64,000 bases of DNA from assembly GCF_006442975.2 (NCBI RefSeq), contig NZ_CP083954.1:1-64000 (forward strand). Reading direction: 5' to 3'. Positions within the stretch are counted from its first letter, which is position 1. The number at the start of each line of letters is the position of its first letter. This DNA comes from Mesorhizobium sp. B2-1-1. GTDB lineage: Bacteria; Pseudomonadota; Alphaproteobacteria; Rhizobiales; Rhizobiaceae. This document shows positions 42,832 to 51,800 of this stretch, in pieces. The position numbers and the translations under genes were made by a program. The notes beneath the pieces are model-generated. The model saw only the letters and a program-made list of their open reading frames with translations. It searched no databases and was not told the origin of the DNA.

Positions 42832-42842
42832 GCGATAGTCAA
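42814..42842 (-). promoter_or_regulatory. Predicted imelysin operon promoter overlapping the Irr box
   Basis: On the minus strand TTGACT (42837-42842) is followed after 17 bases by TTCTAA (42814-42819), which is itself the left arm of the Irr box. Irr bound here would block the -10 element. The leader to the first gene would be about 250 nt. Confidence 0.5.
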
Positions 42843-42996
42843 CTTTAGCCGCCTGCCCCGTGTGCCGACTTCATCGCCGAACTGTCCGATTGACAGCCGC
42901 CGTTCCGGGTGCGACCCGCAAATGCCCCCTTGCGGCGGCGCCAGACAATTGCCACGTGGCGAGACATCCTAAAATCAAGTTCGGGAACGGAATGCG

Positions 42997-44250
42997 ATGA
43001 AGAACGGCGTGGTCATTGTCGGTGCGGGACATGCGGGCGTGCAGGCGGCGGCAAGCCTGCGCGAGGACGGCTATGACGGGCCGGTGATCCTCGTCGGCGA
43101 CGAGAACGAGCTGCCCTATCACAAGCCGCCGCTGTCGAAGACCTTCATCAAGGATGCCGAGGCCAAGCCGCAACCCTTGCGTGGCGAGGCATTTTACACC
43201 GGCAGCGCCGTCGACTACCGGCCGGGCGTTCGGATCGACCGCATCGATGCCGGACGTCGCCGTTTGGAGATATCAGGCGGCGGCGAACTTGCCTTCGATC
43301 ATCTGATCCTCGCCACCGGCTCGCGCCCGCGCCTGCTGCCGCTGCCGGGCGCGGATCTGTCCGGTGTAGTGTCGCTGCGCTCGCTTTCCGATGCGCGGCT
43401 GATCCGGGACTTGAGCGCACGGAGCGAAGACGTCGTCATCCTCGGCGGCGGCTTCATCGGGCTGGAGATCGCGGCGACGCTGCGCGCGGCCGGCCGCACC
43501 GTAACGGTCGTGGAAGCGGTCGACCGGCTGCTTGGCCGCGCCGTGGCGCCGATCGTGGCGGGCCATGTCCGCCAACGGCTGGAAGCGACCGGCGTGCACA
43601 TTCTCACCGGCACCACGATCGCAAGGCTCGAAGGCGAAAACGGCCATGTCACGGCCGCGATCACCTCGTCAGGCGAAAGGCTGCCGGCGCGCATGGTCGT
43701 CGTCGGCATCGGCGCCGTGCCCAATGTCGAACTGGCCGCGGAAGCCGGCCTCACCATCGCCAACGGCATTCGCGTCGACAACCAGATGCGTAGCTCGGTG
43801 CCGGAAATCCTCGCCATCGGCGACGCCGCCTCCTATCGGCATTGGTTCACCGGCGGCGACGTGCGGCTGGAATCGGTACAGAACGCCACCGACCAGGCGC
43901 GGCTTGCCGCGCGCACCATAACGGGCCATGCCGACGCCTATTCGGCCGTGCCCTGGTTCTGGTCCGACATCGGCGACATGAAGCTGCAGATGGTCGGCCT
44001 GACATCCGGCGGCGACAGCCATGTCGTGCTGGGCGATCTCGCCGACAACAAGTTCTCGATCTACCACTATGCCGCAGACAGGCTGCTCGGCATCGAATCG
44101 GTCAACCGCCCCGGCGACCACATGCTCGGCCGCAAGATGCTGAGCGCCGGCTTCTCGCCGGCGCCGCAGACGGTGGCTGCGGGGCCGGACGGACTGAAAG
44201 CGGCGCTGGCCGCGTTCCAGAACAAAGAGTCAGCCGAGGCCAGTGCCTAA
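42997..44250 (+). CDS. FAD-dependent ferredoxin/rubredoxin reductase-type oxidoreductase
   Basis: 417 aa. The FAD motif VGAGHAGVQAAASLRE is at residues 8-23, the NAD(P)H motif ILGGGFIGLEIAATLRAAG near 147, and the second FAD block PEILAIGDAA near 269. A C-terminal reductase domain follows (WFWSDIGDMKLQMVGL). This is the putidaredoxin/ferredoxin reductase family that feeds [2Fe-2S] ferredoxins. GGGAACGGA precedes the ATG. It is divergent from the imelysin-bfd-bfr operon, so Bfd is a plausible partner; other ferredoxins are equally possible. Confidence 0.87.
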   Translation: MKNGVVIVGAGHAGVQAAASLREDGYDGPVILVGDENELPYHKPPLSKTFIKDAEAKPQPLRGEAFYTGSAVDYRPGVRIDRIDAGRRRLEISGGGELAFDHLILATGSRPRLLPLPGADLSGVVSLRSLSDARLIRDLSARSEDVVILGGGFIGLEIAATLRAAGRTVTVVEAVDRLLGRAVAPIVAGHVRQRLEATGVHILTGTTIARLEGENGHVTAAITSSGERLPARMVVVGIGAVPNVELAAEAGLTIANGIRVDNQMRSSVPEILAIGDAASYRHWFTGGDVRLESVQNATDQARLAARTITGHADAYSAVPWFWSDIGDMKLQMVGLTSGGDSHVVLGDLADNKFSIYHYAADRLLGIESVNRPGDHMLGRKMLSAGFSPAPQTVAAGPDGLKAALAAFQNKESAEASA

Positions 44251-44287
44251 GATTGCCAATTTTTGCCATAGGCTATAAAATGCCTGA

Positions 44288-44518
44288 ATGAGCACCATGA
44301 ACATCTCCCTGCCGGAAAGCTTGAAGCATTTTGTCGATCAGCAAGTGACCGATCGCGGCTATGGCACGAGCAGCGAGTATGTGCGTGAATTGATCCGCCG
44401 CGATCAGGATCGTCAGCTTCTGCGCGGCTTGCTCCTTGAGGGCGCATCGTCCGCCCCGGGCGCTCCGGTTGACGACGACTATTTCGCCGCGCTGCGGAAA
44501 CGGGCGCAGGGCCAATAG
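44288..44518 (+). CDS. ParD-type antitoxin
   Basis: 76-aa antitoxin of a type II toxin-antitoxin pair. The N-terminal ribbon-helix-helix reads MNISLPESLKHFVDQQV then GTSSEYVRELIRRDQD, the CC2985/ParD pattern. The C-terminal part is likely disordered and binds the toxin. The start may be at the first or the fourth codon (MSTMNISL). It is followed five bases after its stop by the ParE-type toxin gene. Confidence 0.88.
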   Translation: MSTMNISLPESLKHFVDQQVTDRGYGTSSEYVRELIRRDQDRQLLRGLLLEGASSAPGAPVDDDYFAALRKRAQGQ

Positions 44519-44523
44519 AGTAA

Positions 44524-44850
44524 GTGCCCATAAAGGCGATCATTCCTCGAAAACTAGCCCTGCGGGATGTCGAGGATGCTGTCGATTACTATACGCGAGA
44601 AGCTGGTTCGCGCGCGGCATTGGGCTACATCGAGGAGCTTCAAAACGCCTACAAACTGCTAGCCAGCCATCCGGCATCGGGCTCTCTGAGATATGGCTAC
44701 GAAATTGGATTGCCTGGTCTGCGTAGCGTGCAAGTCAGGCGCTATCCATACCTGATTTTTTATCTTGAACAGACCGACCATATCGATGTTTGGCGGGTGC
44801 TGCACGCCAAGATGGACATTCCAGCCTGGTTACAGAATCCGAGCTCCTGA
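44524..44850 (+). CDS. ParE/RelE-fold toxin
   Basis: 108-aa toxin with the ParE pattern: an N-terminal helix pair (ALRDVEDAVDYYTREAGSRAA), YIEELQNAYKLLASHPASGS, then the strand VRRYPYLIFYLEQTDHIDVWRVLHAKMDIPAWL. ParE proteins inhibit DNA gyrase; relatives of this fold may instead cleave mRNA. The start is GTG. With the upstream antitoxin it forms a two-gene module inserted between the flavoprotein gene and gabT. Confidence 0.88.
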   Translation: MPIKAIIPRKLALRDVEDAVDYYTREAGSRAALGYIEELQNAYKLLASHPASGSLRYGYEIGLPGLRSVQVRRYPYLIFYLEQTDHIDVWRVLHAKMDIPAWLQNPSS

Positions 44851-44904
44851 CGGCACGTTCACCGGGTCCGGTGTAAGCCGTCAGGAGAAATGGGCGCCGC
44901 CCTT

Positions 44905-46182
44905 TCAGGCAGCGCGAACCTCGCGGATCGAGCTTTCCAGAATGTCGAGCGCCTCGTTCATGATGCCGTCCTGGATGGTGAGCGGCGCCAGGAAGCGGAT
45001 GACGTTGCCGTGAACGCCGCAGGTGAGCAGGATCAGCCCCTTGTCGAGCGCCTTCAGCCTGACCGCATTGGCCATCTCCGCCGATGGCAAGCCCTTCCTG
45101 ACGTCGTTGAACTCGACCGCGTTCATGAAACCGGGGCCACGGATGTCGACGATTTCGGGGACGTCGTCGCGGATCGAGCCCAGACGCTGCTTCAGCCTGG
45201 CGCCGAGCGAGTTGGCGCGGTCGCACAGCTTCTCTTCCTCGATCACGTCAAGCACCGCGTGCGCGGCGGCAACGCCGATCGGGCTGCCGCCATAAGTTCC
45301 GCCCAGCCCGCCGGGGCCAGGCGCATCCATGATCTCGGCGCGGCCGGTGACCGCCGCCAGCGGAAAGCCGCCGGCCAGGCCCTTGGCCATGGTGGTGATG
45401 TCGGCGGTCACCTCATGATGCTCCATGGCAAACATCTTGCCGGTGCGGGCAAAGCCGGTCTGCACCTCGTCGGCAATGAGCAGGATGCCGTGCTGATCGC
45501 AGATCTTGCGCAGCGCGGTCATGAAATCGCGCGGCGCTTCGTAGAAGCCGCCCTCGCCCTGCACCGGCTCGACGATGATGGCCGCGACCCTGGCCGGATC
45601 GACGTCGGCCTTGAACAGGCGATCGAGCGCTGCAAGCGAATCGGCCACCGACACGCCGTGCAGCGGCACCGGGAAAGGAGCGTGGAAAACGTCGGCCGGC
45701 ATGGCGCCGAAGCCGACCTTGTAGGGCACGACCTTGCCGGTCAGCGCCATGCCCATGAAGGTGCGGCCATGGAAGCCGCCGGCAAAGGCGATGACGGCCT
45801 GGCGGCCGGTGGCATTGCGGGCGATCTTGATGACGTTCTCGACCGCCTCCGCGCCGGTGGTGACGAAGATCGTCTTCTTCTCGAACTTGCCCGGAAGCAT
45901 GCCGTTCAGCCGCTCGGCCAGCCGTACATAGCTCTCATAGGGCACCACCTGGTGGCAGGTGTGGGTGAAGCGGTCGAGCTGCGCCTTGACCGCCTCGATG
46001 ACCTTGGGGTGGCGATGGCCGGTGTTGACGACGGCGATGCCGGAGGAGAAATCGATGTAGCGGCGGCCCTCGACATCCCAGATCTCCGAGTTCTCGGCCC
46101 GGTCGGCGTAAATCTGCGTGGTCATACCGACACCGCGCGAGATCGACTGGCTCTTGCGTTCGGAAATGGCTGAGTTCTTCAT
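44905..46182 (-). CDS. gabT: 4-aminobutyrate aminotransferase
   Basis: Class III pyridoxal-phosphate aminotransferase, 425 aa, expected to convert GABA and 2-oxoglutarate to succinate semialdehyde and glutamate. Key blocks are TGAEAVENVIKIAR, GGFHGRTFMGMALTG, the Asp in LLIADEVQTGFARTG and the Lys in MAKGLAGGFPLAAV. The ATG at 46182 follows GAGGGA at 4 bases and was preferred to an ATG four codons upstream. No gabD lies nearby. The 467-bp upstream region holds a promoter and a terminator hairpin on its strand. Confidence 0.88.
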   Translation of the reverse strand: MKNSAISERKSQSISRGVGMTTQIYADRAENSEIWDVEGRRYIDFSSGIAVVNTGHRHPKVIEAVKAQLDRFTHTCHQVVPYESYVRLAERLNGMLPGKFEKKTIFVTTGAEAVENVIKIARNATGRQAVIAFAGGFHGRTFMGMALTGKVVPYKVGFGAMPADVFHAPFPVPLHGVSVADSLAALDRLFKADVDPARVAAIIVEPVQGEGGFYEAPRDFMTALRKICDQHGILLIADEVQTGFARTGKMFAMEHHEVTADITTMAKGLAGGFPLAAVTGRAEIMDAPGPGGLGGTYGGSPIGVAAAHAVLDVIEEEKLCDRANSLGARLKQRLGSIRDDVPEIVDIRGPGFMNAVEFNDVRKGLPSAEMANAVRLKALDKGLILLTCGVHGNVIRFLAPLTIQDGIMNEALDILESSIREVRAA

Positions 46183-46387
46183 GATGTCCCTCATAGGGCC
46201 GGCGCCCGTTCTGCTTGATCAGATGTCTTCTGGGCTTATTTCATGCTTTCCTCAAGTCGGCACCGCCGGCAGGCGATTGGGCCTGAGGTAGCGCGCCTGA
46301 CCAGCCGGCGATATCCGTAACCAGGCCAACGGACTGCGTTAACGGGTTCGGAGCCTTCGCGGCGCGCTGTTGAGGATCATTGAACGG

Positions 46388-46410
46388 AAAAACCCGCCTG
46401 TGCGGCGGGT
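46388..46410 (-). terminator. Intrinsic terminator upstream of gabT
   Basis: On the minus strand the 7-bp stem ACCCGCC/GGCGGGT with a 5-base loop is followed by TTTTT. It ends about 200 bases before gabT and about 45 nt after the predicted start site of the promoter at 46440-46469. No coding gene on this strand lies between the two. Confidence 0.65.
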
Positions 46411-46439
46411 CCCTGGCGCAACTCAGCACCATATCCAAA

Positions 46440-46469
46440 TATCTATCATAGTTGCCTTCACCTCGTCAA
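46440..46469 (-). promoter_or_regulatory. Predicted promoter upstream of gabT
   Basis: On the minus strand TTGACG (46464-46469) and TAGATA (46440-46445) are 18 bases apart (17 to the overlapping ATAGAT). Transcription would start near 46433 and meet an intrinsic terminator after about 45 nt. The rest of the 46183-46649 spacer shows no gene. Confidence 0.5.
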
Positions 46470-46649
46470 GGAAAAAATTCCTATCACGAAAAGCTGCCCG
46501 GCCGGGACTGGCCGTCGTCAGGCCTTTGCAAACCCGAGTCGGATGCCTGACACGGGTACGAGTCCGGTTTCCTTTTTCGGGAGATCGACTATCGTGCCGG
46601 GATCCGCGAGGCATCGCGATCGGCGAGCGGCCTGCGGCTGAGGGAGCCC

Positions 46650-47789
46650 ATGAGCAGGAACGCGACATCGTCCGTCTCGCCGCCATCGGTCAAACCTTCC
46701 AATTTTTCGACTTTTTCCATCGGCGTAGCGCTTTTCACTTGCACGGCCGTCCTGCTTTTGGCCGGCTGCCAGAAACAGGAAGCGGCCGAGAAAAAGCTGC
46801 CGATCATGGTGCGCACCGAGACCGTGGCGATGGCCGACTATGCGCCGAGAACCGCGCTGACCGGGGTGATCGCGGCGCGTACGCTGAATAATCTGTCGTT
46901 CCGGGTCGGCGGCCGCGTCGCCGAACGGCTTGCCGATGTCGGCCAGCATGTCGACAAGGGCGCGGTGCTTGCCCGCATCGACCCGCAGGAGCAGGAATCC
47001 GATTTGCGCTCGGCGCAGGCCGATCTCGACGCGGCGCAAGCGCAGTTGACCCAGTCCGCCGCCGCCTTCGAGCGGCAAAAGACGCTGCTTGCCCAGGGTT
47101 ACACCACCAGGCGCGACTATGACGCCGCCGATCAGGCATTGAAGGTGGCGCAAGGCAGCCTCGACGCGGCGCAGAGCGCGCTCGCCAATGCCAAGCAGAA
47201 CCTGTCCTTCACCGAACTCAAGGCTGGCGCCGCGGGCGTCATCACCGCCCGCCAAGTCGAAACCGGCCAGGTGGTGCAGGCTGCGCAGACCGTCTTCACC
47301 GTCGCCGAGGACGGCGACCGCGACGCGGTGTTCAACGTCCAGGAGACGTTGGTCGCCAGGACGCCGACCTCGCCGGCGGTGACGATTACGCTTCTGTCCG
47401 ACCCGCAGATCAGGGCAACGGGCAAGGTGCGCGAAATCTCCCCGGCGGTCGATCCGGCGTCGGGCTCGATCCGGGTCAAGGTCGGCATTGCCGATACGCC
47501 CGCCGGCATGCCGCTGGGCGCGGCCGTCATCGGCTCGGTCGGCGCCAAACCGGCCAAGGCGATCCTGCTGCCCTGGCAGGCATTGACGTCCAGCGCCGGC
47601 AAGCCGGCGGTCTGGATCGTCGATCCCTCGACCGGTACGGTGACGATGGCACCGGTCGAGGTGCTGGCTTTCAATTCCGGCACCGTCGTCATCGCCAGGG
47701 GATTGGAGGAGGGCCAAAGCGTCGTCACCGCGGGCGGACAGCTGCTCAGTGCGGGTCAGAAAATCGAGATATCGGGAGCGGGCCAATGA
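46650..47789 (+). CDS. RND efflux periplasmic adaptor lipoprotein, first copy
   Basis: 379-aa HlyD/AcrA-type membrane fusion protein. The N-terminus has a lipoprotein signal with lipobox LLAGC near residue 40. Lipoyl-like halves LSFRVGGRVAERLADVGQHV and LKAGAAGVITARQVETGQVV flank an Ala/Gln-rich hairpin. Beta-barrel and membrane-proximal domains follow. AGGGAGC precedes the start. It overlaps the second adaptor by four bases (ATGA), so all three RND genes are coupled. The cargo is unknown and no regulator lies beside it. Confidence 0.9.
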   Translation: MSRNATSSVSPPSVKPSNFSTFSIGVALFTCTAVLLLAGCQKQEAAEKKLPIMVRTETVAMADYAPRTALTGVIAARTLNNLSFRVGGRVAERLADVGQHVDKGAVLARIDPQEQESDLRSAQADLDAAQAQLTQSAAAFERQKTLLAQGYTTRRDYDAADQALKVAQGSLDAAQSALANAKQNLSFTELKAGAAGVITARQVETGQVVQAAQTVFTVAEDGDRDAVFNVQETLVARTPTSPAVTITLLSDPQIRATGKVREISPAVDPASGSIRVKVGIADTPAGMPLGAAVIGSVGAKPAKAILLPWQALTSSAGKPAVWIVDPSTGTVTMAPVEVLAFNSGTVVIARGLEEGQSVVTAGGQLLSAGQKIEISGAGQ

Positions 47790-48865
47790 GCCGGCTGCCG
47801 CGCCTCCTGCTTGGCGTGATAGCGCTTGGCGCGCTCGCCGCCTGCTCGAAATCGGAGGAGAAGCCGCCGGAGATCATCCGGCCGGTGCTGTCGGTGGTGG
47901 TCGAGCCGCGCACCACGCAGGTCTTCGGCTTCGCCGGATCGGTCGAGCCGCAGGTCAGCGCCGATCTCGCCTTTCGCCTGCTCGGCCGGGTCGTGTCCCG
48001 CGACGTCAATGTCGGCGACATCGTCAGCAAGGGCACGACGATCGCGGCACTGGACCCGACCGCCTTGGAGCTGTCCGTCCAGGCGGCCAAGGCCGAGCTC
48101 TCCAATGCCGAGGCACAGTTTGCCAACGCCGCCGCCAGCGAGGAGCGCCAGCGCCAATTGCTTGCCACCGCCAACACCACGCAAGCCGTGTTCGATGCCG
48201 CGCAGCAGGCGAGGAAGGCGGCCGAGGCCAGTGTCGAGCGGGCCAAGGCCTCGCTGGCCAAATCGCAGGAGCAGCTCGGCTATGCCAGGCTGTTCTCGGA
48301 TTTCGACGGCGTCGTCACGGCTGTCGGCGCCGAGGTCGGCCAGACGGTCTCCCCCGGCCAGACGGTCGTCACCGTGGCGCGCTCGGACCCGCGCGAAGCG
48401 GTGGTCGATATTCCAGACCAGTTGACCGGCGATCTCACGGCCGGCACGCCGTTCCAGGTCATCCTGCAATCGCTGCCGACGATCCGGACCGAGGCCAAGC
48501 TGCGCGAGATCGCGCCGCAGGCCGAGGGCTCGACGCGCACGCGGCGCGTGCGGCTGACGCTTACCGATCCGCCGCAGGCCTTCCGGCTCGGCTCGACCGT
48601 GACCGCAACGCGCATGACCACGGTGGAGCCGACGATCGAACTGCCGCTGTCGGCGCTCTTCCAGAGGAACGGCTCCGACAGGGTGTGGATCGTCGATGCG
48701 CAGACATCGAGCGTGAGCACGCGCGAGATCAAGGTTGCCTCCAGGAACGGCGGAACCTTCACGGTGGCTCAGGGACTGGAAGCGGGAATGCGCGTCGTCA
48801 CCGCCGGCGTCCACAGCCTGACCGAAGGCCAGAAGGTCAAACTGCCCGCGGGAGGGGCCTCATGA
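47786..48865 (+). CDS. RND efflux periplasmic adaptor lipoprotein, second copy
   Basis: 359 aa, same architecture as the preceding gene: lipobox LAAC with Cys20, lipoyl half LAFRLLGRVVSRDVNVGDIV, a hairpin with SVERAKASLAKSQEQ, then FDGVVTAVGAEVGQTVSPG and the C-terminal barrel. Two different adaptors before one permease are seen in some RND operons and may form a mixed hexamer. It overlaps the neighbouring genes by four bases on each side. Confidence 0.9.
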   Translation: MSRLPRLLLGVIALGALAACSKSEEKPPEIIRPVLSVVVEPRTTQVFGFAGSVEPQVSADLAFRLLGRVVSRDVNVGDIVSKGTTIAALDPTALELSVQAAKAELSNAEAQFANAAASEERQRQLLATANTTQAVFDAAQQARKAAEASVERAKASLAKSQEQLGYARLFSDFDGVVTAVGAEVGQTVSPGQTVVTVARSDPREAVVDIPDQLTGDLTAGTPFQVILQSLPTIRTEAKLREIAPQAEGSTRTRRVRLTLTDPPQAFRLGSTVTATRMTTVEPTIELPLSALFQRNGSDRVWIVDAQTSSVSTREIKVASRNGGTFTVAQGLEAGMRVVTAGVHSLTEGQKVKLPAGGAS

Positions 48866-51800
48866 AGGGCTTCAACCTCTCCGACTGGGCGCTCAACCAC
48901 CGCTCGATGGTCTGGTATTTCATGCTGGTCTTCGTTGCGGCCGGCATCTTCTCCTACCTCAACCTCGGCCGCGAGGAAGACCCCGCCTTCACCATCAAGA
49001 CCATGATCATCCAGGCCAATTGGCCCGGCGCTTCGGTCAAGGAGACGGTGCAGCAGGTGACCGACCGCATCGAGAAGAAGCTCGAGGAACTCGACAGCCT
49101 CGACTACACCAAATCCGTCACCACAGCCGGCCAGACCGTCATCTTCGTCAACCTGAAGGACACTACCAAGGCGCGCGATGTCGTGCCGAACTGGATTCAG
49201 GTGCGCAACATGGTCAACGATATCAAGGCGCAGTTCCCGCAAGGCGTCCAGGGGCCGTTCTTCAACGACCGTTTCGGCGACGTCTACGGCAACATCTATG
49301 CCTTCACGTCGGACGGGCTGACGCCGCGCCAGCTGCGCGACTATGTCGAGGATGTCAGGACAAAAATCCTGACCGTGCCGAATGCCGGCAAGGTGGACCT
49401 GGTCGGTGCCCAGGACGAGGCGATCTACCTCGAATTCTCGACCCGCCAGATCGCGGCCCTCGGCCTCAACCAACAGGCGATCGTGGCAAGCCTGCAAGCG
49501 CAGAACGCGATCACGCCGTCCGGCGTCATCCAGTCCGGCCCGGAACGCATCAGCGTGCGGGTCGGCGGCCAGTTCACCTCCGAAGACAGCCTTCGCGCGA
49601 TCAATCTTCGCGTCAACGACCGCTTCTTCCGGCTGAGCGACGTGGCGACGATCACGCGCGGCTATGCCGATCCGCCAACGGCACTGTTCCGCTTCAACGG
49701 CCAGGACGCGATCGGGCTTGCCATCGGCATGAAGCCCAACGCCAATCTGCTCAAATTCGGCGAGGCGCTGCATGAGGCGATGAACAAGGTGCTGGCAGAC
49801 CTGCCGGTCGGCGTCGGCGTGCATCTGGTCGCCGACCAGCCGGTCATCGTCGAGGAAGCGGTCTCGGGCTTTACGCGCGCCTTGTTCGAGGCGGTGGCCA
49901 TCGTGCTGGCCGTGTCCTTCATCAGTCTCGGCATGCGCGCCGGCTTCGTCGTGGCGCTGTCGATCCCGCTGGTGCTGGCCATCACCTTCACGGTCATGTC
50001 CTATCTCGGCATCTCGCTGCAGCGCATCTCGCTCGGTGCGCTGATCATCGCGCTCGGGCTTCTGGTCGACGACGCGATGATCGCGGTCGAGATGATGGTG
50101 GCGCGGCTGGAGGTTGGTGATAGCCTGCGCAAGGCGGCGACCTATGTCTACACATCGACCGCCTTCCCGATGCTAACCGGCACGCTGGTGACCGTCGCGG
50201 GCTTCATTCCGATCGGCCTCAACAACAGCGCCGCCGGCGAATACACCTTCACCCTGTTCGTCGTCATCGCCGTGTCGCTGCTGGTGTCGTGGATCGTGGC
50301 GGTGCTGTTCGCGCCGCTGCTCGGCGTCACCATCCTGCCGGCGGCGATGAAGACGAAGCATCACGACCAGCCGGGCCGCTTCACCTCGCTGTTCCGGCGT
50401 GCCCTTGTCGGCTCGGTGCGCCATCACTGGCTGACCATCATCGCCACGGTGCTGTTGTTTGCCGCCTCGATCGCCGGCTTCGGCCTGGTGCAGCAGCAGT
50501 TCTTCCCGCCATCGGACCGGCCGGAGCTGATCGTCGACTGGAATCTGCCGCAGAATTCCTCGATCGCCGACACGCGCGAGCAGATGGAGCGGTTCGAGCA
50601 GCGGGCGCTGGTCGGCAATCCCGACATCGACCATTTCTCGTCCTATATCGGCCAGGGCGCGGTGCGCTTCGTGCTCGCCTATGACGTGCAACCGGCCAAT
50701 CCCTATTTCGGCCAGACGGTGATCGTCACCAAAAGCATCGAGGCTCGCAACCGGGTGAAGCCGGCGCTGGAAAAGCTGCTGCGCGAGGAATTCGTCGGCA
50801 CCGACGCCTTCGTCAAGCTGCTCGAACTCGGGCCGCCTGTCGGCCGCCCCGTGCAGTACCGCGTCGGCGGGCCCGACATCCAGACGGTGCGCGCGCTGGC
50901 GCAGCAATTCGCCGGCGTCATCTCGGCCAATCCCAAGCTCGCCGCGCCGACCTTCGACTGGAACGAGCCGCAGCGCGTGCTCAGGGTCGACGTGCTGCAG
51001 GACAAGGCGCGGCAGCTCGGCATCACCTCCTCCGACATCGCCAGCGCGCTCAACAGCACCGTCGGCGGCGCCACCATCACGCAAGTGCGCGATGCCACCT
51101 ATCTGATCAATGTGGTGGCGCGCTCGCGCGAGGCCGAACGCGGTTCGATCGAGACGTTGCAGAACATGCAACTGCCGACCAGCACCGGCGAGGCCATCCC
51201 GCTCGCGGCGGTGGCCAACTTCCGCTACGAGCTCGAACAGCCGACGGTGTGGCGACGCGACCGCATCCCGACCATCACGGTGCGGGCCGGCCTGGTCGGC
51301 GACGTTCTACCGGCAACGGTGGTCAACGAATTGAAGCCTTCGGTCGATGCCTTCATCGCCAAGCTGCCGCCGGGCTATTCGATCGAGACCGCCGGCTCCG
51401 TTGAGGAAAGCGCCAAGAGCCAGGGGCCGATCGCGGCCGTCGTGCCGCTGATGCTGTTTGTGATGGCAACCATCCTGATGGTCCAGCTGCAGAGCTTCCA
51501 GCGCCTGTTCCTGGTCGTTGCGGTGGCGCCGCTCGGGCTGATCGGCGTGGTGGCGGCCCTGGTGCCGAGCGGCGCGCCGCTCGGCTTCGTCGCCATTCTC
51601 GGCGTCCTGGCGCTGATCGGCATCCTGATCCGCAACTCGGTCATCCTGATCGTGCAGATCGAGGACCTTGTCGCAGAGGGCAAGGACCGCTGGGCCGCCG
51701 TCATCGAAGCGACGGAACACCGCATGCGGCCGATCGCCCTGACGGCCGCCGCCGCCAGCCTGGCGCTGATCCCGATTGCGCGCGAAGTGTTCTGGGGACC

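Noticed and set aside
47749..48861. Upstream extension of the RND permease frame through the second adaptor gene
   Set aside because: The extension is arginine-rich noise; the permease starts at 48862 with a four-base overlap and the usual N-terminus.
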